Source: Actinomycetes bacterium
Lineage (GTDB): Bacteria > Actinomycetota > Acidimicrobiia > Acidimicrobiales > RAAP-2
Assembly (NCBI GenBank): GCA_021807655.1
Contig: JAKBCT010000021.1
Span: 1-11,947, forward strand
Direction: 5' to 3'
DNA: 11,947 nt
Translations under genes and position numbers: made by a program
Shown: piece after piece, positions 1-4,709 of the stretch
Layout of the letters: every line of letters begins with the position of its first letter
How positions within the stretch are numbered: position 1 is the first letter of the stretch
Notes under the pieces: generated by a model
Database searches by the model: none
Told to the model about the DNA's origin: nothing
What the model saw: only the letters and a program-made list of their open reading frames with translations

Positions 1-490
1 GCCATCGCCGACGCGACGACAGCTCGCGACGACGTTGCAGCGGGCGATCGCCGGTGCCGGCTGGCGACTCATCTCCATGGAGGGCGCCAACACGTTCCTG
101 CGGGCGACGTCGGTGCGTCCGAGTGCCTGGCTGGGTTCGCACGTGGGGACCGCGAAGGTCATCAACGTTCGCGACACCGCCTGGGGTGATTCGTGGATCA
201 CGGTGCGCGCGAGCGCGCCAACCGTGCTCAAACGCTCAATGGAGTGGGTCCCCGGATGGCGGGCCACGGCGACTAACTTCCGGACCCATCGGACCGTTAC
301 CCTGCACGTCGTGCGATCGGGATTGATCCAGCAGGTGTCTGTCCCGCGGGGTACTTGGACCGTGTATTTCTACTACCACGCCCCACATATCGACGCCGGC
401 TTGCTCGGCACCGCGATCGGGTCTACGGGCTGGATCGGTGCCGTCGTCATCTGGGGGCGAACGCGGCGTCGAGGTAAGATGCCCGCGTGA
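1..490 (+). CDS. C-terminal end of a membrane protein, probably YfhO-like (5' truncated)
   Basis: The reading frame is open from base 2 at the left edge to the TGA at 488-490, giving 162 visible residues; the true start lies outside the window. The visible part is mostly a soluble beta-rich domain. It contains WVPGWRAT, followed by alternating hydrophobic strands (TVTLHVVRSG, VSVPRGTWTVYFYYH). One hydrophobic segment (AGLLGTAIGSTGWIGAVVIW) and a basic RTRRRGK tail follow. A PGW-R motif, a final beta strand ending in a 'TVxFxY' pattern, a last transmembrane helix and a basic end are what I know from the C-termini of YfhO-type polytopic membrane proteins, which are linked to glycosylation of envelope polymers. 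The function is inferred from this short resemblance only; another large envelope membrane protein is possible. The stop overlaps the dapB GTG by four bases (GTGA). Confidence 0.55.
   Translation, partial: PSPTRRQLATTLQRAIAGAGWRLISMEGANTFLRATSVRPSAWLGSHVGTAKVINVRDTAWGDSWITVRASAPTVLKRSMEWVPGWRATATNFRTHRTVTLHVVRSGLIQQVSVPRGTWTVYFYYHAPHIDAGLLGTAIGSTGWIGAVVIWGRTRRRGKMPA
475..480 (+). promoter_or_regulatory. Putative leaderless -10 element of dapB (TAAGAT)
   Basis: TAAGAT fits the actinobacterial -10 consensus TANNNT and ends exactly six bases before the dapB GTG at 487. That spacing would place the transcription start on the GTG itself. It lies in the last codons of the upstream gene. GAGGT at 471-475 could act as a weak Shine-Dalgarno for read-through transcripts, but it is 11 bases from the start. 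No clear -35 is seen. The call rests on the same spacing recurring at other genes in the window. Confidence 0.65.
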
Positions 491-1284
491 AGCGCGTCGT
501 GATCGTCGGTGGCGCGGGGCGAATGGGCCAAGCCCTTACGGTCGGACTGAACGCACTCGACGGCGTTGACGTCGTCGCCCTGGTCGACGTGACGCCACCG
601 CTGGACACCCACGGCGCGCGCTATGTCGAGCGTCTCGATCAACTCGAGGCGTCGGGCGTCGACGCCGTCGTGGACTTCTCCACACCGGCTGGCGTGGTCG
701 GGTCGGCTCACTGGTGCGCCACGACGCGGATTCCGCTGGTGGTCGGCGCGACCGGGCTCGGCGAGGAGGCGTGGGCCGCGTTGCGGTTGGCCAGCCACGA
801 GACGACCGTGATCGTTGCGTCGAACTTCTCGGTCGGTGCGGCACTCGCCGAACGTTTCGCTGCGCTCGCCGCTCCATACTTCGATCGGGTCGAAATCGTC
901 GAGCTCCATCACGATCGAAAGGCCGACGCCCCTTCGGGAACATCGATCGCGACGGCCCGGGTGATCGCCGCGGCCCGCCGTCGGGCTGGCCGCGCGACCG
1001 AGGCCGACCCGACCGTGCGCTTCACCGTTGCCGGCGCCCGCGGCGGCGACGTCGATGGCGTGCCGGTTCACTCGGTTCGCCTACCGGGACTCGTGGCCCA
1101 TCAAGAGGTGCTGTTCGGTGCGCCGGGAGAGGGACTCACCATTCGCCACGACTCCTTCGATCGCGCCAGTTTCGTCGCCGGCGTCGCACTCGCGCTGGAA
1201 CACCTATCGCCCGACGCGGGTCTCATCGAGGGAATCACCTCGTTCATCGACGAGGACGTGAGAACGCAGTCGCGACGCTGGTAA
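487..1284 (+). CDS. dapB: 4-hydroxy-tetrahydrodipicolinate reductase
   Basis: DapB reduces 4-hydroxy-tetrahydrodipicolinate to tetrahydrodipicolinate with NAD(P)H in the cytoplasmic diaminopimelate/lysine pathway, directly after DapA. The 265 residues are a normal length. The N-terminal Rossmann fold shows VGGAGRMG (residues 7-14), a slight variant of the usual GAxGRMG. VVDFSTPAG (61-69), VVGATG (85-90, more often GTTG) and ASNFSVG (111-117) follow. The signature ELHHDRKADAPSGT (139-152) carries the His pair 141/142, Lys145 and the substrate-binding SGT, so the enzyme looks active. The C-terminal part has GARGGDVDGVPVHSVRLPG and HQEVLFG, as in the family, while the last 15 residues diverge. 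The GTG at 487 is supported by the motif phase, the GTGA overlap with the upstream stop and the TAAGAT six bases before it. dapA follows nine bases after its stop. Confidence 0.97.
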   Translation: MKRVVIVGGAGRMGQALTVGLNALDGVDVVALVDVTPPLDTHGARYVERLDQLEASGVDAVVDFSTPAGVVGSAHWCATTRIPLVVGATGLGEEAWAALRLASHETTVIVASNFSVGAALAERFAALAAPYFDRVEIVELHHDRKADAPSGTSIATARVIAAARRRAGRATEADPTVRFTVAGARGGDVDGVPVHSVRLPGLVAHQEVLFGAPGEGLTIRHDSFDRASFVAGVALALEHLSPDAGLIEGITSFIDEDVRTQSRRW

Positions 1285-1287
1285 GTT
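1282..1287 (+). promoter_or_regulatory. Putative leaderless -10 element of dapA (TAAGTT)
   Basis: TAAGTT ends exactly six bases before the dapA ATG at 1294. Its first three bases are the TAA stop codon of dapB, so one TAA serves as both stop codon and promoter core. No purine-rich Shine-Dalgarno is visible in the 20 bases before the ATG, which fits translation of a leaderless transcript. No -35 is evident. Confidence 0.65.
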
Positions 1288-1293
1288 CACAGC

Positions 1294-2190
1294 ATGGCGT
1301 CAACGCGATTCGGTAGGGTCCTGACGGCCATGGTGACGCCGTTTGGCGCGGACGGGTCCATCGATTTCGACGTCGCGGCCGCCCTCGCCCGATTCCTCGT
1401 CGAGGAGGGAAGTGACGGCCTGGTGCTGGCCGGATCGACCGGCGAGGGATCGGCGCTCAGTGACGACGAGAAACTCGATCTCTTCGCCTGCGTGGCCCGA
1501 GCGGTAACCGTTCCGGTGCTGGCTGGTTCGACGTCCTCGGATACGGCGCGCTCGGCGGACCTCACGTCGCGCGTGGCCGCGACCGGTGTCGCCGGCGTCC
1601 TGGCTACGACGCCCGCGTACGCGCGACCGAGCCAGCGGGGCATCGCGGGGCACCTCGGAGCCGTAGCCGACAGCACTGACCTGCCGATCATGCTCTACGA
1701 CATTCCCGCTCGCACTGGCCGCAAGATCGCGTCGGCGACGACCATTGAATTGGTCCGCGCTCACCACAATGTGGTCGCGCTGAAGGATGCGTCGGGTGAC
1801 CTACCCGCCGCGGCGCACACCAAGGCCGTGCTCGGCGACGAACTCGATCTCTACAGTGGCGACGACGCTCTGCTGCTGCCGTTCCTCGCAATCGGCGCCG
1901 TCGGGATCGTCTCGGTGGCCGCGCACTGGGCCGGGCGAGAGTTCGCCGAACTGGTGCGGCGCGCTGGCGACGGCGACTGGGACGGCGCCCGCGCACTGAA
2001 CGAGCGGCTGTTCTCGAGTTGCGCCTTCGAGTCCAGCGAGGCGGCGCCGAATCCCCAGCCGGCCAAGGCCGCGATGCGGGCACTGGGTCTGGCCGTCGGT
2101 CAGTGTCGGTGGCCGCTGGGACCGGCCGACGAGGCAGTGGATCAAGCGGCGCAATCGGTGATCGCCGGGCTACGGTCATTGCGTGGCTAA
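1294..2190 (+). CDS. dapA: 4-hydroxy-tetrahydrodipicolinate synthase
   Basis: DapA condenses pyruvate with aspartate semialdehyde, the committed step to diaminopimelate and lysine, using a Schiff-base lysine in a TIM barrel. The 298 residues are typical. Visible active-site elements are GSTGEG (47-52; Ser48-Thr49 stand for the usual Thr-Thr pair), TTPAY with Tyr109 (the Tyr normally supplied across the dimer), YDIPARTG with Tyr135 and Arg140, and ALKDASGD with the Schiff-base Lys164. LYSGDDALLLP (187-197) and GIVSVAAH (204-211) match the later barrel strands. The Thr-to-Ser change at position 48 is conservative. The ATG at 1294 is the natural family start (…RVLTAMVTPF) and has a TAAGTT six bases upstream. 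The 3' end overlaps rnj by eight bases (2183-2190). Confidence 0.97.
   Translation: MASTRFGRVLTAMVTPFGADGSIDFDVAAALARFLVEEGSDGLVLAGSTGEGSALSDDEKLDLFACVARAVTVPVLAGSTSSDTARSADLTSRVAATGVAGVLATTPAYARPSQRGIAGHLGAVADSTDLPIMLYDIPARTGRKIASATTIELVRAHHNVVALKDASGDLPAAAHTKAVLGDELDLYSGDDALLLPFLAIGAVGIVSVAAHWAGREFAELVRRAGDGDWDGARALNERLFSSCAFESSEAAPNPQPAKAAMRALGLAVGQCRWPLGPADEAVDQAAQSVIAGLRSLRG
2171..2176 (+). promoter_or_regulatory. Putative leaderless -10 element of rnj (TACGGT), inside dapA
   Basis: TACGGT lies in the last codons of dapA and ends exactly six bases before the rnj GTG at 2183. No Shine-Dalgarno-like sequence precedes that GTG. The position suggests that rnj can be transcribed from its own start independently of dapA, despite the eight-base overlap of the two genes. 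Confidence 0.6.
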
Positions 2191-3844
2191 GGAACATGTG
2201 CGCGTAACGTTCCTCGGCGGTCTGGGCGAGATCGGACGTAATTGTTTGGCGATCGAGCAAGACGGTCGAATCGTGGTTATCGACGCGGGACTGATGTTCC
2301 CCGAGCCGACCATGTACGGCGTCGACCTCATCTTGCCCGATTTCCGATGGCTAATCGAGCGCCGAGACCGGGTGGACGGTGTCGTCTTGACCCACGGGCA
2401 CGAAGATCACACCGGGGCGCTTCGCTACCTGTTGAAGGACGTGAACGTGCCGGTCTACGGATCGGCGCTGACCCTCGGGTTCGCTCGGCACCGACTCAGC
2501 GAAGCCAAGATGGCTGGATCGTGCACGTTCATCGAGGTGCACGACGGCGAACGGCGCCGGATCGGTCCCTTCGACTTCGAATTCATTCCGGTCACGCACT
2601 CGGTGCCGAGCGCTCACGCGCTAGCGATCCACACCGCCGTTGGCGCCGTCGTGCACTCGGGCGACTTCAAACTTGACCAGACGCCGATCGACGGTCGCCG
2701 CACCGATCTGTCACGGCTCGCGTCACTGGGCGATGAGGGCGTGACGTTGCTGCTCTGTGACTCGACCAACGCCGAAGAGCCGGGCTTTACGAACTCCGAA
2801 CGGTCAGTTGGCGGCACCCTTCGTCGACTGTTCCTGGAGCGGCCCGATCGCCGGATGGTGGTGGCGTGTTTCGCGAGCCATCTCCATCGGATACAGCAGA
2901 TCATGGACGTGGCACGTGGTCAGGGGCGCAAGGTCGCCTTGATGGGCCGGTCCATGGAGGCCAACGTCAAACTGGCCCGCAAGTTGCACCTCCTGCACGC
3001 CGACGCCGCTGACTTCATCGACCTGGAGACCGTCGATCGGTACCAACCCGGTGAAGTCTGCGTCATCTGCACCGGCAGCCAAGGCGAGCCCCTGGCCGCG
3101 CTGACCAAGCTCTCGCGCGGCGACGCGCGCTTCTTGCGCGTGGGCAGCTCGGACACCGTGATCCTGAGCTCGCACCCGATTCCGGGTAACGAGTGGTCCG
3201 TCGGGCGCGTCATCGACGACCTGCATCGCGCGGGCACCGAGGTCATCGACTCGAGTCAGGAGCCGGTCCACGCGTCGGGTCACGCTCGCCAAGGTGAGTT
3301 GCGGACGTTTCACCAGCTGGTTCGCCCGAGAAACTTCATTCCCGTGCACGGGGAGTACCGTCACCTCGTCCATCACGCCGCGTTGGCCGAGTCGATGGGG
3401 CTGGCGCCCAAGCACATCTTGTTGTGCGAGGACGGCGACCAGATCGACGTTCGCCTCGACGGCATCCGTCGGGCCGGCGAGGTTCCCGCGGGACTCCACT
3501 ACATCGACGGATCGGCTGGCGACCTGGACGAACGTCCACTGGAGGAGCGCCGGATGCTCGCCGAATTCGGTGTCCTGTTGCTCACCGCGGGGATCGATCG
3601 AGAACGCGGACGGCTGGTGCAACCGGTACGCGTGACCGCGCGCGGCTGGTTCGACGGCGATACCGATCGCGAGCTCATCGCGGCGGTCACCGAGACGGTT
3701 CGGGCCGCCCTGGACGAGGCGCTCGCTGAGGGGGTGCGTGACGAGAGCGCGCTTAATCGAGCGGCGCAACGAGCAGCCGGTCGGCTGCTCGGCCAACGAT
3801 TCCGCCGCCAGCCCGTGCTGCTCGCCGCGGTCGGGGTCTTCTAG
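2183..3844 (+). CDS. rnj: Ribonuclease J
   Basis: RNase J is a metallo-beta-lactamase/beta-CASP ribonuclease with 5'-3' exonuclease and endonuclease activity in mRNA decay and rRNA maturation. The 553 residues are normal. The N-terminus has FLGGLGEIGRN (10-20), then the zinc motif THGHEDHTG (70-78; His71, His73, Asp75, His76), with further metal ligands His139 (VTHS) and Asp161 (HSGDFK). The beta-CASP region includes LLLCDSTNAEEPG (189-201), ACFASHLHRIQQI (228-240) and CTGSQGEP (296-303). SSHPIPGNE (329-337), VHASGHARQGEL (362-372) and PVHGEYRHL (387-395) complete the core, with His389 as a late metal ligand. A C-terminal domain of about 110 residues follows. All catalytic residues are present. 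The GTG is set by the near-terminal FLGG motif and the TACGGT six bases upstream. It is convergent with the next gene, sharing CTAG at 3841-3844. Confidence 0.97.
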   Translation: MAKEHVRVTFLGGLGEIGRNCLAIEQDGRIVVIDAGLMFPEPTMYGVDLILPDFRWLIERRDRVDGVVLTHGHEDHTGALRYLLKDVNVPVYGSALTLGFARHRLSEAKMAGSCTFIEVHDGERRRIGPFDFEFIPVTHSVPSAHALAIHTAVGAVVHSGDFKLDQTPIDGRRTDLSRLASLGDEGVTLLLCDSTNAEEPGFTNSERSVGGTLRRLFLERPDRRMVVACFASHLHRIQQIMDVARGQGRKVALMGRSMEANVKLARKLHLLHADAADFIDLETVDRYQPGEVCVICTGSQGEPLAALTKLSRGDARFLRVGSSDTVILSSHPIPGNEWSVGRVIDDLHRAGTEVIDSSQEPVHASGHARQGELRTFHQLVRPRNFIPVHGEYRHLVHHAALAESMGLAPKHILLCEDGDQIDVRLDGIRRAGEVPAGLHYIDGSAGDLDERPLEERRMLAEFGVLLLTAGIDRERGRLVQPVRVTARGWFDGDTDRELIAAVTETVRAALDEALAEGVRDESALNRAAQRAAGRLLGQRFRRQPVLLAAVGVF

Positions 3845-4605
3845 TCCTCAGACTTGTCGGGTTCGCCGTGGTCGGCGTTGCGCCGACCGTCTCGCCAGTA
3901 CGCCTTGTAACTGACCTCGTCGTCGGCGAGTCCACGGTCTCGTAGGGCAACGCGCAACGCCCGCACGACGGCGAACTCCCCGAAGACGTAGGCGTGACCG
4001 GCGTCGGGCGGGAATGCGAACGCGCCCAAGGCACTGAGCAGGCCAGCCGGATCGTTGCGATGACGCCCGCGACGGTCGACGAAAATGCCCGTCACGCCGA
4101 CGCCCTCATCGAACGCCGCGGTCAGTGCGTCTTGGTCATGGTCAATCTCGACGATGACGACGACGCGCCCCGGCCCGTCGACGCTCTGGGCCAAGCGGTA
4201 GAACGCGGCGAGGCCGCTCACGTCACCCAGGAAGAGGTGCCAGTGCGCACGCTGATCGAGGGTGATCTTGCCCCGCGGGCCGATCACATCCAGCGTGGTC
4301 CCGGGGGCTACCGAACGCGCCCACGCGCTGCCGGCGCCGTCGTGGTTCGTGCTGATCCACAGCGTGAACTCGTGGTTGGTCGGATCGACCGATCGAACGC
4401 TGTAGCGGCGCCGGACGTGGTGCTCCCCATCGCGCAGTCGCACCATGACGTCGTTGCCGGGCTGCCCGGCCAGCGTCGGATCGCCGTGAAGCACCAGTTC
4501 GGTGAGCGACGGCGACAGTGGCCGTGCACTGACGACGGTGCAGACCGCGGCCGTGGCGTGCACCCGCGCAGCGAGTTCCGTGGAGGAACGGTGGGGAGCG
4601 GACAC
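3841..4605 (-). CDS. Siderophore-interacting FAD-binding protein (ferric-siderophore reductase type)
   Basis: This 254-residue protein fits the siderophore-interacting protein family: flavoproteins that reduce ferric siderophores with NAD(P)H in the cytoplasm to release iron. The FAD-binding beta-barrel shows RRYSVR (66-71), then a DP…EFTLWI strand, GAGSAWARSVAPG (90-102) and DVIGPRGK (106-113). The nucleotide-binding part shows HLFLGDVSGLAAFYRL (123-138), where most relatives have GDETALPAI. The C-terminal half has AYVFGEFAVVRALR (205-218) and KAYWRDGRRN (234-243), matching the family's 'GE…VR' and 'YWR.GR' ends. Its substrate is unknown and no transport or siderophore genes are visible nearby. 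It interrupts an otherwise all-forward gene block. The start is GTG (complement of 4603-4605), with TAGGCT six bases upstream on the reverse strand. Confidence 0.88.
   Translation of the reverse strand: MSAPHRSSTELAARVHATAAVCTVVSARPLSPSLTELVLHGDPTLAGQPGNDVMVRLRDGEHHVRRRYSVRSVDPTNHEFTLWISTNHDGAGSAWARSVAPGTTLDVIGPRGKITLDQRAHWHLFLGDVSGLAAFYRLAQSVDGPGRVVVIVEIDHDQDALTAAFDEGVGVTGIFVDRRGRHRNDPAGLLSALGAFAFPPDAGHAYVFGEFAVVRALRVALRDRGLADDEVSYKAYWRDGRRNADHGEPDKSED
3868..3890 (+). terminator. GC-rich hairpin just after rnj, possible terminator
   Basis: GGTCGGCG (3870-3877) and CGCCGACC (3881-3888) are perfect 8-base inverted repeats around a TTG loop, with two more wobble pairs possible at the base in RNA. 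The hairpin begins about 26 bases after the rnj stop and lies inside the last codons of the opposite-strand gene. No T tract follows, so it is not a classic intrinsic terminator. Some high-GC bacteria are thought to use tail-less hairpins. In GC-rich DNA an 8-base stem can also arise by chance. Confidence 0.35.
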
Positions 4606-4611
4606 GCCGCC

Positions 4612-4617
4612 AGCCTA
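4612..4617 (-). promoter_or_regulatory. Putative leaderless -10 element of the siderophore-reductase gene (TAGGCT)
   Basis: On the reverse strand TAGGCT ends exactly six bases before the GTG start at 4605. The ten bases GTAGGCTGGC here recur at the miaB promoter, again followed by a GTGTC start, so the two promoters are near copies. No clear -35 is visible, but the 20-base repeat covers positions -28 to -47 relative to the predicted transcription start. Confidence 0.65.
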
Positions 4618-4632
4618 CTGGGGTCGCGTTTA

Positions 4633-4652
4633 CTCGCCGGCGCGATCGGACC
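4633..4652 (+). repeat. 20-base exact direct repeat, copy 1 (intergenic)
   Basis: The 20 bases beginning CTCGCCGGCG and ending CGATCGGACC are identical to 5383-5402; flanking bases differ at both ends. This copy lies in the divergent region, over where a -35 or operator of the reverse-strand gene would sit. Its role is unknown. Confidence 0.8.
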
Positions 4653-4696
4653 TCGACGCACGACACGAATGGCCCGAGTGGCGAACCAGTGTTCGG

Positions 4697-4702
4697 TAGT
4701 TT
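4697..4702 (+). promoter_or_regulatory. Putative leaderless -10 element of ftsK (TAGTTT)
   Basis: TAGTTT ends seven bases before the in-frame GTG at 4710, matching the window-wide pattern within one base. It lies inside the longer reading frame that begins at the GTG at 4689, so accepting this promoter argues for the 4710 start. The 4689 GTG has no TANNNT six or seven bases upstream. Confidence 0.55.
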
Positions 4703-4709
4703 GGATGTT

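Larger units (their letters stand above)
4606..4709. promoter_or_regulatory. Divergent intergenic region between the siderophore-reductase gene and ftsK
   Basis: This is the longest gene-free stretch in the window, about 104 bases when the GTG at 4710 is used for ftsK. It holds two divergent -10-like elements, TAGGCT on the reverse strand (4612-4617) and TAGTTT on the forward strand (4697-4702), about 80 bases apart. Between them lies one copy of the exact 20-base repeat (4633-4652). I see no recognisable iron-regulator (IdeR/DtxR or Fur) palindrome. Confidence 0.6.

Noticed and set aside
479..490. ATG-CCC-GCG-TGA mini-frame before dapB
   Set aside because: It is simply the end of the upstream gene's own frame, not a separate leader peptide.
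2804..3796. Long open frame on the reverse strand antisense to rnj (330 codons)
   Set aside because: It is a GC-rich shadow of the rnj frame, with no family motif and low-complexity composition, while rnj has every RNase J signature.
4606..4709. Possible IdeR/DtxR iron box at the siderophore-reductase promoter
   Set aside because: TAGGCT resembles part of the iron box, but the required AT-rich 19-base palindrome is missing and the same core occurs at miaB.
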